Assembly (NCBI RefSeq): GCF_000001735.4 | Contig: NC_003076.8 | Coordinates: forward strand, 19,905,835 to 19,969,834 | DNA: 64,000 bases | Reading direction: 5' to 3' | Source of the DNA: Arabidopsis thaliana | Taxonomy: Eukaryota; Streptophyta; Magnoliopsida; Brassicales; Brassicaceae | Shown here: positions 24,109 through 37,534 of the stretch, piece after piece | Position numbering within the stretch: position 1 is the first letter of the stretch | Layout of the letters: each line of letters begins with the position of its first letter | Notes under the pieces: model-generated | The model's input: the letters and a program-made list of their open reading frames with translations, nothing else | Told to the model about the DNA's origin: nothing | Database searches by the model: none | Made by a program: the position numbers and the translations under genes

Positions 24109-26666
24109 TGAATTTTTATATTGTACGAGCTTCCTAATGTCTTGATAGAAACTTTTACTCTGTAGATCGTGCATTATCGAATTTTGTTGTTGTTGTCATC
24201 TGTGTTTCTATTAATAATGCCATTAAAAGATATAAGAAGGAACTAAATAAGTTTGCGAAAAAAAAAAAATCCCCACAAACTATGCTCAAAATTGAAAGAT
24301 AAATAAGTATATTAATTTGAGGTTTTCAATGTATATAAATCTGATTAACTCATATGATTATTCATTTAATAGATTTACTAGATCATAACCCGTGCTATAC
24401 AGCACGAGCATTAATATTTTGTATAAATTAAATTGTATACTTTGTTTGAATTACATAAAAAATAGTATAGTATAAAAGTGATGCCATAATATTTTTCAAT
24501 GTTTTACTATTTACATATAATGCTGCATTAGATTGACTTTGTTTAAAAATGTTATTGTTATAATAAATACAACATATGTAGTTTTAAGTAAATGTGTAAA
24601 ATTTGTATAGAAGTTATTTTGGTAAGAAACATGTTTCCTTTGTATTAGAGGATCTAATTTTTGGCCTAATTTAGAATTAGTTTTTGTATAGTATTTTGGT
24701 TATATTTGTGGACCTAATTGGGGCCTATATTAGATTATCTTTAATAGGGCTGACGAAAAAACGGACCCGATAACCAACCCAATACTCGAACCAAAAAATC
24801 GGGTTAGGGCGGGTTAAAATTTTAGGAAATTTCCTTATTGGGTAGAGTTTTAGTAAACCCGTGGATATCCGATTGGACCGGAAATTACCCGTTATCTAAA
24901 AAGAGTATTCAAAAACCCAAACATTAATTTAATATCCAAAATATTAATTATATGATATTATTTTATTTGATTTTAAATATATAGTAAACTGCGAGTTGTA
25001 TATGTTTTCTTGATATTATTTATATTGTTTAGTGTTTAAAATTATACACTTGTATTTTGATTGTTAATTTTAGAGTTTCACCTGTAGTATACCATCTTAT
25101 ATTAATATCGATTTAAACCCGTCAATTCTAGGATTTTCCAGCTTGTATTAAAAATTGAATCACATCATACACATAAAAAAATCTAATATGTTATTAATTA
25201 TTGTTGTATATAAGATTATAAATTCTTAAAATAATATGCATGAAATTGAATATAAATATTTAAATTATGACCCAGTACTTAGTAATAAATTTTTTTAAAT
25301 CTATTTTTGACCCGTTATAATATTTTTTTATGTATTGAACAGTTTATATTCGTTTTTAAAAGTTTAAATTATGGCATATGCGAAAAAACTCTAATTATTT
25401 TTTTATAACGATGATATTATTTTTTCGCAAAAATAGAATCATATAAAGATGAGAGGTGAACTATAATAATTAATAAAAAATTAATATGATAATTTAGATA
25501 TTAAATCTAATTTGTTGATTTTAATTGGTTAATTTTTTGGAAATTAATAATGTATTTCATTTTTTAATGAAATTTAATTAATTAAATTAGTATTTGACTT
25601 TTTAATTTTTAAAGAGATGAATTACTTTACTCTTTAAATTTTATTTCTAATGGCATACATATGTAATTACTTACAAAAAGTAAGGTTACATTTAAAATGT
25701 ACTTCCCAAATAATATAGTAGGATCATGGTAAAATGTTAGTTCTCGAAAGAAAAAATATTGTTATAAATCATAAACCTAACGAGCTAACTAAAATAGCGG
25801 CATCCTACCAATTTGAGATTTTTCGTATATATATTAAAATTATCCATTTGATAAACACTTCATGATAAAGTATTAGTTTTGAAAATAAAAATATTGTTCT
25901 TGTTATAAGAAAAAACACACACATAAAAGTATTATTGGAGGATCTCATTGTTAAGTTGTTAACCCTCAACATTTCGTCTAAAAATCAGACTTTTTTCTAT
26001 CAAAAAAATATCTATACTTTGTAGTCAAATAAAAATCTTAATCAAAATAATACTCGTATACTTTGACTGTTGACTGATGGAAAGATATTAGAATATAAAC
26101 ATTAGAGATAGAAACAAATCTGTAAAAATCTTAAAATTAGGATTATTTATACGGAATATTCCCCAAAAGATAAAATCATTGAATCATAAAAAGCCATTTA
26201 TGGTAGCCCTAAATATTCAGGCGCGGCTTTTTTTCTTATTTCGTTTTCATTTTAAAAAAGTTTTTAGCGCCGTTTATTGCCGCGCGTCGTTTTCGCTCCT
26301 CGTCTCGTCTCCTTTTATTATTACCCCCTCTCTCTCTCTCCCACTCTTCCTCTCAAATCACACATCACTGCTTTCTTCAACCTCTCTATCTCTCAGACCA
26401 ATTAGGGTTTCGCAATCTTCCAGTAGATTTCGCTTCTCAACGTAAGTTTTTCTCTATAATCTGTGTCGATTTCAGTCTAACTACAGTGATTGTTAAACCC
26501 TAGACTCGGAAATTTTCCTGGGCTTTGTTATTATTTGCGTCGGTTTAGTCAATGCGATGTAGTGAACGCTTCGATTACATAGATTTGTGTGAAAATTTTA
26601 TAGTCCAATTGCGTTATAGTGATGATTTTGTTGGTAATTTTGATTTTGAAACTAGGGATTTTGAAA
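24109..26666. other. Intergenic and MET1 5' UTR, very AT-rich
   Basis: Contains a Helitron-like end (24378) and about 1.7 kb of AT-rich probable transposon DNA. From about 26200 the GC content rises. The MET1 transcript probably begins near 26300-26400, and a 5' UTR intron is suggested by CAAC|GTAAGT at 26441/26442 and ACTAG at 26651-26655, just before the MET1 ATG. The CT-rich tract at 26326-26352 is typical of plant 5' UTR/promoter DNA. Confidence 0.55.
24378..24900 (-). mobile_element. Helitron-like element, 3' end on the minus strand
   Basis: On the minus strand the sequence ends ...GGGTTATGATCTAG followed by T, preceded by a perfect 6-bp-stem hairpin (CGTGCT-ATAC-AGCACG on the plus strand, 24391-24406). 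This is the canonical Helitron 3' end: hairpin, about 10 bases, CTAG, insertion beside T. Further inside (about 24745-24900) is a run of words such as ACCCGATAACC and CGGGTTAGGGCGGGTT seen in many Arabidopsis dispersed repeats. The 5' TC end is not located; the element may reach beyond 25.3 kb. Confidence 0.65.
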
Positions 26667-29600
26667 ATGGTGGAAAATGGGGCTAAAGCTGCGAAGCGAA
26701 AGAAGAGACCACTTCCAGAGATTCAAGAGGTAGAAGATGTACCTAGGACGAGGAGACCAAGGCGTGCTGCAGCGTGTACCAGTTTCAAGGAGAAATCTAT
26801 TCGAGTCTGTGAGAAATCTGCTACTATTGAAGTAAAGAAACAGCAGATTGTGGAGGAAGAGTTTCTCGCGTTACGGTTAACGGCTCTGGAAACTGATGTT
26901 GAAGATCGTCCAACCAGGAGACTGAATGATTTTGTTTTGTTTGATTCAGATGGAGTTCCACAACCTCTGGAGATGTTGGAGATTCATGACATATTCGTTT
27001 CAGGTGCTATCTTACCTTCAGATGTGTGTACTGATAAGGAGAAAGAGAAGGGTGTGAGGTGTACATCGTTTGGACGGGTTGAGCATTGGAGTATCTCTGG
27101 TTATGAAGATGGTTCCCCTGTTATTTGGATCTCAACGGAATTGGCGGATTATGATTGTCGTAAACCTGCTGCTAGCTACAGGAAGGTTTATGATTACTTC
27201 TATGAGAAAGCTCGTGCTTCAGTGGCTGTGTATAAGAAATTGTCCAAGTCATCTGGTGGGGATCCTGATATAGGTCTTGAGGAGTTACTTGCGGCGGTTG
27301 TCAGATCAATGAGCAGTGGAAGCAAGTACTTTTCTAGTGGTGCGGCAATCATCGATTTTGTTATATCCCAGGGAGATTTTATATATAACCAACTCGCTGG
27401 TTTGGATGAGACAGCCAAGAAACATGAATCAAGCTATGTTGAGATTCCTGTTCTTGTAGCTCTCAGAGAGAAGAGTAGTAAGATTGACAAGCCTCTGCAG
27501 AGGGAAAGAAACCCATCTAATGGTGTGAGGATTAAAGAAGTTTCTCAAGTTGCGGAGAGCGAGGCCTTGACATCTGATCAACTGGTTGATGGTACTGATG
27601 ATGACAGAAGATATGCTATACTCTTACAAGACGAAGAGAATAGGAAATCTATGCAACAGCCCAGAAAAAACAGCAGCTCAGGTTCTGCTTCAAATATGTT
27701 CTACATTAAGATAAATGAAGATGAGATTGCCAATGATTATCCTCTCCCATCGTACTATAAGACCTCCGAAGAAGAAACAGATGAACTTATACTTTATGAT
27801 GCTTCCTATGAGGTTCAATCTGAACACCTGCCTCACAGGATGCTTCACAACTGGGCTCTTTATAACTCTGATTTACGATTCATATCACTGGAACTTCTAC
27901 CGATGAAACAATGTGATGATATTGATGTCAACATTTTTGGGTCAGGTGTGGTGACTGATGATAATGGAAGTTGGATTTCTTTAAACGATCCTGACAGCGG
28001 TTCTCAGTCACACGATCCTGATGGGATGTGCATATTCCTCAGTCAAATTAAAGAATGGATGATTGAGTTTGGGAGCGATGATATTATCTCCATTTCTATA
28101 CGAACAGATGTGGCCTGGTAAGCTTACTATCCTAGTATTTTGTACTCGCATGTTTCTACGTCTGTTTTTTCTTCTGTTGCTGATGTATAAGGTATATACA
28201 GGTACCGTCTTGGGAAACCATCAAAACTTTATGCCCCTTGGTGGAAACCTGTTCTGAAAACAGCAAGGGTTGGGATAAGCATTCTTACTTTTCTTAGGGT
28301 GGAAAGTAGGGTTGCTAGGCTTTCATTTGCAGATGTCACAAAAAGACTGTCTGGGTTACAGGCGAATGATAAAGCTTACATTTCTTCTGACCCCTTGGCT
28401 GTTGAGAGATATTTGGTCGTCCATGGGCAAATTATTTTACAGCTTTTTGCAGTTTATCCGGACGACAATGTCAAAAGGTGTCCATTTGTTGTTGGTCTTG
28501 CAAGCAAATTGGAGGATAGGCACCACACAAAATGGATCATCAAGAAGAAGAAAATTTCGCTGAAGGAACTGAATCTGAATCCAAGGGCAGGCATGGCACC
28601 AGTAGCATCGAAGAGGAAAGCTATGCAAGCAACAACAACTCGCCTGGTCAACAGAATTTGGGGAGAGTTTTACTCCAATTACTCTCCAGAGGATCCATTG
28701 CAGGCGACTGCTGCAGAAAATGGGGAGGATGAGGTGGAAGAGGAAGGCGGAAATGGGGAGGAAGAGGTTGAAGAGGAAGGTGAAAATGGTCTCACAGAGG
28801 ACACTGTACCAGAACCTGTTGAGGTTCAGAAGCCTCATACTCCTAAGAAAATCCGAGGCAGTTCTGGAAAAAGGGAAATAAAATGGGATGGTGAGAGTCT
28901 AGGAAAAACTTCTGCTGGCGAGCCTCTCTATCAACAAGCCCTTGTTGGAGGGGAAATGGTGGCTGTAGGTGGCGCTGTCACCTTGGAAGTTGATGATCCA
29001 GATGAAATGCCGGCCATCTATTTTGTGGAGTACATGTTCGAAAGTACAGATCACTGCAAAATGTTACATGGTAGATTCTTACAAAGAGGATCTATGACTG
29101 TTCTGGGGAATGCTGCTAACGAGAGGGAACTATTCCTGACTAATGAATGCATGACTACACAGCTCAAGGACATTAAAGGAGTAGCCAGTTTTGAGATTCG
29201 ATCAAGGCCATGGGGGCATCAGTATAGGAAAAAGAACATCACTGCGGATAAGCTTGACTGGGCTAGAGCATTAGAAAGAAAAGTAAAAGATTTGCCAACA
29301 GAGTATTACTGCAAAAGCTTGTACTCACCTGAGAGAGGGGGATTCTTTAGTCTTCCACTAAGTGATATTGGTCGCAGTTCTGGGTTCTGCACTTCATGTA
29401 AGATAAGGGAGGATGAAGAGAAGAGGTCTACAATTAAACTAAATGTTTCAAAGACAGGCTTTTTCATCAATGGGATTGAGTATTCTGTTGAGGATTTTGT
29501 CTATGTCAACCCTGACTCTATTGGTGGGTTGAAGGAGGGTAGTAAAACTTCTTTTAAGTCTGGGCGAAACATTGGGTTAAGAGCGTATGTTGTTTGCCAA

Positions 29601-32352
29601 TTGCTGGAAATTGTTCCAAAGGAATCTAGAAAGGCTGATTTGGGTTCCTTTGATGTTAAAGTGAGAAGGTTTTATAGGCCTGAGGATGTTTCTGCAGAGA
29701 AGGCCTATGCTTCAGACATCCAAGAAGTAAGAACTATTTTTTATATCTGGTAATGTGTTCAGTGGTGAGGTTTCTTCATAAGTTTATCTGACAATCTTTT
29801 TTCTTTCTTTTTGCAATTTCTTAAGTTGTATTTCAGCCAGGACACAGTTGTTCTCCCTCCAGGTGCTCTAGAGGGAAAATGTGAAGTAAGAAAGAAAAGT
29901 GATATGCCCTTATCCCGTGAATATCCAATATCAGACCATATTTTCTTCTGTGATCTTTTCTTTGACACCTCCAAAGGTTCTCTCAAGCAGGTATATACCT
30001 CTCTTCACTTCGTATTTGTCAATTATTTGTGTACCTAGTTTCTTAAGGAATTCATATAGTTGTGTCTAGGATTTATATGTTATGATTATTGTTGTTCTGA
30101 TACAAAGTTGAACTTTTTCTCTATACTGTCTTGTAACAGCTGCCCGCCAATATGAAGCCAAAGTTCTCTACTATTAAGGACGACACACTTTTAAGAAAGA
30201 AAAAGGGAAAGGGAGTAGAGAGTGAAATTGAGTCTGAGATTGTCAAGCCTGTTGAGCCACCTAAAGAGATTCGTCTGGCTACTCTAGATATTTTTGCTGG
30301 TTGTGGTGGCCTGTCTCATGGACTGAAAAAGGCGGGTATGTATTATATCCAGTCAACTCTTAATCTTCCAAAATGCTTGAATAAGTTGTATTAATATTCA
30401 TGCTATATGTAAAAGGTGTATCTGATGCAAAGTGGGCGATTGAGTATGAAGAGCCAGCTGGGCAGGCTTTTAAACAAAACCATCCTGAGTCAACAGTTTT
30501 TGTTGACAACTGCAATGTGATTCTTAGGTAAATAGCCAACAAGTTATCGCTTACTCTTTTAGTGTGGCTATTTTTTGCATTGTGATCAGTTGTTGTGATT
30601 AATTGCAGGGCTATAATGGAGAAAGGTGGAGATCAAGATGATTGTGTCTCTACTACAGAGGCAAATGAATTAGCAGCTAAACTAACTGAGGAGCAGAAGA
30701 GTACTCTGCCACTGCCTGGTCAAGTGGACTTCATCAATGGTGGACCTCCATGTCAGGTATATATTTCAGATTGTGGCTATACTTGTGTAAATTTTTCGTT
30801 GAATAAGTGAAAAGCCCTTAACCTGTGCAATTTGGCAGGGATTTTCTGGTATGAACAGGTTCAACCAAAGCTCTTGGAGTAAAGTTCAGTGTGAAATGAT
30901 ATTAGCATTCTTGTCCTTTGCTGACTATTTCCGGCCAAGGTATTTTCTTCTGGAGAACGTGAGGACCTTTGTGTCATTCAATAAAGGGCAGACATTTCAG
31001 CTTACTTTGGCTTCCCTTCTCGAAATGGGTTACCAGGTAAAGTCCTAACGCTTTTGTTAAATTGATTTCTCTTTAGTAGAAGTTGGCATGCTCTGTGAAG
31101 AATGGTTTGCGAAGTACAAAAATTGACTTAAATCTCTTAAATATGATGTTTCTATGATGTTTCCCAGGTGAGATTTGGAATCCTGGAGGCCGGTGCATAT
31201 GGAGTATCCCAATCTCGTAAACGAGCTTTCATTTGGGCTGCTGCACCAGAAGAAGTTCTCCCTGAATGGCCTGAGCCGATGCATGTCTTTGGTGTTCCAA
31301 AGTTGAAAATCTCACTATCTCAAGGTTTACATTATGCTGCTGTTCGTAGTACTGCACTTGGTGCCCCTTTCCGTCCAATCACCGTGAGAGACACAATTGG
31401 TGATCTTCCATCAGTAGAAAACGGAGACTCTAGGACAAACAAAGAGGTATGATAACACATCTGGAGAAAATATCTATACATACATATTTGCTAAACACAA
31501 ATGACGTGAACCCATTAATTTATTAATTTATGTGGGGGAAATTCTTGTTTCTTGCAGTATAAAGAGGTTGCAGTCTCGTGGTTCCAAAAGGAGATAAGAG
31601 GAAACACGATTGCTCTCACTGATCATATCTGCAAGGCTATGAATGAGCTTAACCTCATTCGATGCAAATTAATCCCAACTAGGCCTGGGGCTGATTGGCA
31701 TGACTTGCCAAAGAGAAAGGTCAGTCTTATACATCCTACCTCAGGAATACCTTTGTCAGGTTGACTACGGTCAAAAGAATTGCTTTTGAAACTAGAAATC
31801 AACCCAAATCGCTTTGTTTTAATATCACAGGTTACGTTATCTGATGGGCGCGTAGAAGAAATGATTCCTTTTTGTCTCCCAAACACAGCTGAGCGCCACA
31901 ACGGTTGGAAGGGACTATATGGGAGATTAGATTGGCAAGGAAACTTTCCGACTTCCGTCACGGATCCTCAGCCCATGGGTAAGGTTGGAATGTGCTTTCA
32001 TCCTGAACAGCACAGAATCCTTACAGTCCGTGAATGCGCCCGATCTCAGGTAAGAAAAACTCTTCTGTTCCCAGTCAGTCCTATAGCATCAGTTACAGAC
32101 TTAGAGATTGCAAAGCACTGAATGGTTTTGGGAGATAGAGTAGTAATGTTAGCTTTATCGATATGGCCTTTTAAGCGAAATTGTTGTTAATGAAAACTGC
32201 AGGGGTTTCCGGATAGCTACGAGTTTGCAGGGAACATAAATCACAAGCACAGGCAGATTGGGAATGCAGTCCCTCCACCATTGGCATTTGCTCTAGGTCG
32301 TAAGCTCAAAGAAGCCCTACATCTCAAGAAGTCTCCTCAACACCAACCCTAG
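26667..32352 (+). CDS. MET1: MET1, maintenance CG DNA (cytosine-5) methyltransferase, 1534 aa
   Basis: Eleven coding exons: 26667-28117, 28202-29726, 29826-29990, 30140-30335, 30416-30527, 30609-30756, 30839-31036, 31168-31446, 31558-31719, 31831-32049 and 32203-32352. They join in phase to 1534 aa, starting [18 protein letters not shown]. It copies CG methylation after replication, in the nucleus. The order is a basic N-terminus, two replication-foci-targeting regions (exons 1-2), an acidic Glu/Gly stretch (~residues 655-690), two BAH domains (~720-1040), a Lys/Gly linker (RKKKGKG) and the catalytic domain. That domain has motif [13 protein letters not shown], motif IV GPPCQGFSG with catalytic Cys1198, motif VI LLENVR, motif VIII QSRKRAF and motif [13 protein letters not shown]. 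All key residues are present, so it should be active. A 5' UTR intron is likely. Confidence 0.98.
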
Positions 32353-33004
32353 ATAACCACCCAAATTTGGCATTTCCTTTTTCAATAATATTAGTCATTA
32401 TGATCCTTGTCTTGAATGAAACTCATTGGTGCTGATACTTTTGATAAAGAAAGCCTACGAAGAGTTTTTGTATATTCCGTATTCGGATTGAAAAATCTCA
32501 TTATACAAGCAAGCAATGATGTCTATAGACTATGATTTATTTGCCTTGTGAATTGGGTTGAAATAATATTGCGTCGAAAATTTAAAGATATGAGAGACAG
32601 TTTCAATGATATTGCGTCGAAATAAAGTTTGTCCAGAACATGTAAAGGTTTCAGTCATCTATCAATTTTAGACTCTTGAAAAATGCACTGTACAACAGTT
32701 AATAATAATATAAACTTCAATATTATAAAAATTAGGTAAATAAAAAACACCTAAAACAGTTTATAATTATCTCGCATCAACCAACGGAAAGAAACAACAA
32801 ATAACGGGAGCTGGTTATTATTACCTTAAGCTACCCAGTCACACTTATGTAATGGACTCATCATATCCTATAAAACAATTGGGCCCATTAGGCCCACAAA
32901 CCAAATCTAAACTTATCTTCCACACCTCCCAAAACAAATCTTATTAATTTCTTTTTCCTTTTTTGATCCTATAAAAGGATAATTCTGCAAATTGATGTTT
33001 TTAT
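32353..33004. other. Intergenic between convergent genes
   Basis: The 3' UTRs of MET1 (plus) and the next minus-strand gene. The word ATATTGCGTCGAAA occurs twice (about 32567 and 32610). No gene seen. Confidence 0.5.
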
Positions 33005-33648
33005 TCACGTGACCAAGTAAATTGGACCGGACATAGAAGAAGAGGTAGTGATCCTCTGCTGTCGCTCCATATTAAGCTCCCGTAGACTCAAATACTGAAC
33101 TGCCGACGTCGTAGTCATCGGCCGGTATGGTGTACTCGAACCGCTCCAACTCTCTGTCACGTAAACCGGACCTGATATCGAACCAGCTCGAAAATTTCTA
33201 GCTCTAGCAAAATGAACATCGCTACGATCGTCGAACTCATTGTCTCCGTCGTTTTCGCCGGAGCATCTTCCAACGACGGCAGAGGAGATTGGCCATTTCC
33301 GCCACTTAAAGAAGAACAAAGCGTTCTTGCACCATAACCAACGCTTCTTGTTCTTGTTCTTGTTGTGGAGAGTGGTTCGGATCAAATCGTCTTTCGAGAT
33401 AGGTTTTTGAAGTTTGAACTGAAATGTGTCAATGGAGGAAGACTTGTGTTTCTTTGCTTCTTCCAAAACCTTAAGATATACAAAAACAAAAAAAAACAGA
33501 GTTAGCTTTATATCGAAACCCTAGGAACAATGTGGAAGAAGAAGAAGAAGAGAACCTGAAAGTAATGGATCTGGGGATCGAAGCCATAATCGCTAAAATG
33601 TTGAGATTGGAGCATTGGGAAAATTGGAGATATGCTCTTGTTAGACAT
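33005..33648 (-). CDS. Small plant protein of unknown function, 185 aa
   Basis: Two minus-strand exons, 33648-33556 (MSNKSISPIFPMLQSQHFSD... ending HYFQ) and 33469-33005, join in phase to 185 aa. I recognise the N-terminal pattern DYGFDPQ-x-HYFQVLEEAKKHK as that of a small plant-specific family of unknown function. The remainder has a basic middle (KNKNKKRWLWCKNALFFFKWRKW) and a Ser/Thr-rich C-terminal half with SGPVYVTES and SGPIYLVT motifs. There is no signal peptide and no clear enzyme motif. Function is unknown. A degenerate copy of the promoter and first exon lies upstream (34.3-34.5 kb). Confidence 0.85.
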
Positions 33649-34948
33649 TGGTGAAGTGACTTTAGTTTTTAGTGTTTCAAGAGAAAAGGTGTTCTAGTGT
33701 TAGTGTTTTGGTTGATTCAATGCTTCTTCACTCTCTTGTCTCTTTCTACCTTCTTTTCGGTTAGTCTATAATCTATATCCCAAATACTTTCAAGCTATTT
33801 AAAAAAAAAAATGGAGATCCGTATTTAAAAATAATAAAAAGTTAGAATTGTATTCTGTAACCAATCACATGGGTATGGTTTCTTATTATACAAAACATTG
33901 TCGTAATTTTGACGATTTTTGTTTTGTTTTGCTTTTGTATATATGACCCACTAGAAACGGAAAAGTAATACTATATCTTTTGTTTTGAAAATCTTAAGAT
34001 CCATTGAACATTTAATACTACCAAGGAATTTGCATGGGTCCTTCTCATCATTTATTCTTCCACACATTTACTATGTTTATGTAATAACCATTAAGAATTT
34101 GAGATGACTTTCACAAAAAGCATATGACACTTTACTCCAAACGAGTGGTTCTTTAATACAAGAACTAGGTTAAAATTCAGGATGCTAGAACTTTGTATTA
34201 AATGGTTCTTTTATTCTTTTAAGTTAAATAATACTTTTATCAAAAAAGTTTATATTATTAGTGGTTCCCTGAAGTAATATAGTTACATTGATTTATTAGT
34301 GGAAGAAGAAGAAGATAAAAAACCATGAAACTGAAAGTAGTGGATTTGGATATCGAGAAACTAGGATATTTGTTGTTAGACATCGGTTAGGGGTTCCAAG
34401 AGTAAAGGTGCTTTGCTTGATTTAATACTCTCTTCAGTCTTTACTCTCTTGTCACTTTCCACCTTCTTTTTCGGTTAGTCCATTCCCAAATACATTCAAA
34501 CTCAATCTTAAAGAATGCGCACCCGAAAAATAAATGATTAAACTAGAATCTGTACTAAAATAAAACAAAACAAATCAAAAAATTACAAGAAACAAGAACC
34601 TAAAAATCAATAACATCAAGCTTGTAATTCTGCTGGTTCTTCACGTTGACCTCGAGGAACCGGTACCAATTAGTAATAAAGGTACAATGATAAGGCCAAT
34701 GATCAACCACAAATCTATATGAGTTTTACTGATCAACTTATTTGTACCAAAAACATAGATCCAAGCCTGACCAATTTTGTCCTAAGAGCACACGACAAGC
34801 CTTTTATCTTCAATGTAGTAACTTGGCTGAGAGTAAGATACTAGATTCGGCAAGTCAGGACTTTAAGACAAGACACGCATATAAATTATTCACCTTCATT
34901 TTTTTTTTTAAAGAGCACACAGAAAGTGGAAAATTCACCAATTGGAAT
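33649..34948. other. Intergenic, with a decayed duplicate of the neighbouring 5' region
   Basis: Upstream region of the 185-aa gene and 3' flank of PME58. Apart from the relic duplicate at 34300-34510 nothing supportable is seen. Confidence 0.5.
34300..34510 (-). pseudogene. Degenerate tandem copy of exon 1 and promoter of the 185-aa gene
   Basis: This block resembles 33536-33800 in the same orientation. Shared words include GGAAGAAGAAGAAGA, CTGAAAGTA-TGGAT, TTGTTAGACAT, GGTTGATTcaatgcttcttcactct/GCTTGATTtaatactctcttcagtct and TTTTCGGTTAGTC. The copy has lost most of the exon between the splice donor and the start codon, so it cannot encode the N-terminus. It looks like a local partial tandem duplication now decaying. 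Confidence 0.65.
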
Positions 34949-37042
34949 CTACTGAAAATTCCCCATGTAAGGCACACGATTTGGTGGAATCCACAAGTTA
35001 CCACGTAAAAACCTAGCAGGAGTAAATCGAAGAGCTTGCTTGGGCGATAGTTTCTTAATTCCAGGCCACTTAACACGTTGGGCTTGGTTTGACCCAGGCC
35101 CATTATTCTCATACTCAGCATAGTAAAGCGTATTAAGTGCAAAATCACCATTCCAAGGAAGCCATCCCGCTGGATCAATAACGTCGTCTATGGTTGTTCC
35201 CATTATAATGGTTCTTGAAAACTCTTTCCATGGCCTTCCAAGATATGCTTTGTTTATAGATTTTACGGGAATATACGCTGGTTCTCCGGTAATATGGCAG
35301 TTTTGTAGCACGAGTCCGGTGGATTCACGTTTATCGGAGCGGCCTTGGGCTGTGATCATGCAAGACTGACTTTTCATGGGTTTTCTCACAACAATGTTAC
35401 AGTTTTGTAAGACTACTATACCATCGCCGAAAATGAAGTCAACGGTGCCCGAGACTGTGCAGTCACGGAAGAATTGACGATGAGAATGGACGTAGAGTGT
35501 GTCTTGGTAACCATCGATTTGGCAGTTGTAGAAGACGGCCAAATCCGCCGAGACTCTTAGGGCCACAGCTTGATGTCCTTCGGGACCTGCAGTGTTTTCA
35601 AACCCGATGTTCTTCGCCGTGAAGTTATCACCATTGATCGCTGTAACAAAGTATGCATGTTAAATTGGGTTAACTAGATCGCACAAAAACAAGTAGCAAA
35701 ATAGTAATTACGGGAGACATATTGAAAAATAGCATGTTAAAAATGAAAAAAGTGTCACTGAATGAAACCATGAAATATAAAGCTCGCAATTTTCATCAAC
35801 ATAGGGGTATTTTGCAAACTAAATGTCTTCATATCACTTTTACCAACTTGGATATAAAATTTAAGTCCTATCAAATTTTTGATAATTATGTTTGTGGTTG
35901 AAATGTGGGAATTTTTAGGGATTAGAAACAGAATTGGACTCACCAACAGTGGCAGTAAGGTATGTCTTGACCTTGCCAATGTAATAGTTGAGACTACCAG
36001 TGATCTTAGTTTTGGTTGGTCCATCACCGATGAAAGTGACATGAGTCATTTTCTTGGTGACGTCAACTTTCTCGTTATAGACACCTTGCTTAATGTAGAT
36101 AACAAATGGCTTTTGGTTGGCTTTAGGCACTGCATTCAAGGCTTCATTGATAGTCTTGTACTGACCACTTCCGTCGTGTGCAACCACCACGTTAGCTTTC
36201 ACACCTCCTTTCGTTGCCATGAGCCGTCTAGTGTTTGGTCCAACCCAACTTGGTATACCGTCTTCCGCCGACAAAAGTTTTCTTGCGTATTTACCGAGAT
36301 CCCCGGTTACTCCTGCCACCAAAAATTGTAGTCTTGTTCATTCATAATTCTTGTGTAAGACTTAAACATGTATATAAAATGTTTTACCTGTGACGTTGAA
36401 CTCTCCGAGAAGGTTAGAGATGTTAGTAATCATGGCAAGGCCATTACTAGTGAGTTCTCTAGATGTTTTAAAGATTTTCTGCATGTCTTGTGAAAGTTTC
36501 GAGTTAGTTTCTTCAAACGTATCCATACATGTTTGTTGATAAGCAATGGAGCCACTAAGCCAAACACGAAGATCTTCGACAAAGTCCTCAATCTGAGGAA
36601 TTGAGAACCCATCAAAGTTATCAAGACACTTCTTCAGATCATCTGTAGCATCATTCATAAGCTTCTCACACAACTCCAAAGCCCCTTTGGTATCCTTGTC
36701 ATTAGCTGCCTTGGCTGTCAGCTCCACGGAAGCTTTCTTGATGCTATCTTCTATGGATCGAATGGTGACGTTGAAGCCAAGCTTAATGAGATCAAGAGGC
36801 TGAGTAGAGTCAGGAGAAGCTTTCATGAGACTATTGACACAAGTCTCTTTGTAATCAGTAGGTGCACAAACTGCTTCAACTGCCGTGGTGGCTGTTTTAA
36901 TCTGCACAGGGACGATTTTTTCTGAATGACTGGTGTTTCTTGATGTTGTGATGCCAACAGCGACAACCATGAGAACGAGCAAGGCTGTGATAACCCCAGC
37001 AATGATGCATTTCTTCTTTTTCAGTTCACCATCAACCCCCAT
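34949..37042 (-). CDS. PME58: Pectinesterase/pectinesterase inhibitor, 571 aa
   Basis: Three minus-strand exons, 37042-36388, 36312-35944 and 35640-34949, join in phase to 571 aa. The start ATG ([12 protein letters not shown]) precedes one membrane/signal-anchor helix (residues ~10-32). A PMEI domain with conserved Cys residues follows (~60-210). RKLL and RRLM, the usual subtilase processing sites between pro-region and enzyme, come next, and then the type-I pectin methylesterase domain: [36 protein letters not shown] and [11 protein letters not shown], which carry the catalytic Asp/Asp/Arg residues. It de-esterifies cell-wall homogalacturonan in the apoplast. From memory this locus is PME58, acting in seed-coat mucilage. 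The protein looks complete. Confidence 0.95.
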
Positions 37043-37534
37043 TTTTTTGTCTGGTGGATTCAGTTTCAAGAGAACAAAAGAAAAGAATTTAGTTGGAAGG
37101 GCTTAAGAGCCCCTTGTGACTCTGTTTTGGTTAGAAGATATGAGAGAGAAGAGTGGACTTAACAAAATATAATGAAGAAACAAAGTGCTATTGTTAGGAT
37201 TTATGTAGAACATGAGGCTGTGAATTATAAGGCATCATGTCAGATTTTCTGTCATTAGAGTTTTGTTTTCCCAACAAGTCAAGGTTTTAGCTCTCTGACC
37301 AATATAACAAGGTTGGTGTCTTTACCTCTAAAAATAGTAACTATTGTTAGATCTTAGATACCAACCAGTAAATTTATTTGTTATTGATATTAAGAGAACA
37401 GCCAAAACAACATTAACACAAATAAGTCCAAAATCAAACCACTGAAGGAAACAAAACCCAACAATTTTTATTCAAGATAACACAAACAAAAGATCTAAAG
37501 AAAGTGCAGGAAATAAAATCCTACCCTGTCATGA
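37043..37534. other. Intergenic: PME58 promoter and SUS2 3' UTR
   Basis: About 0.5 kb between two minus-strand genes. It serves as upstream region of PME58 and downstream region of SUS2. No other feature seen. Confidence 0.5.
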
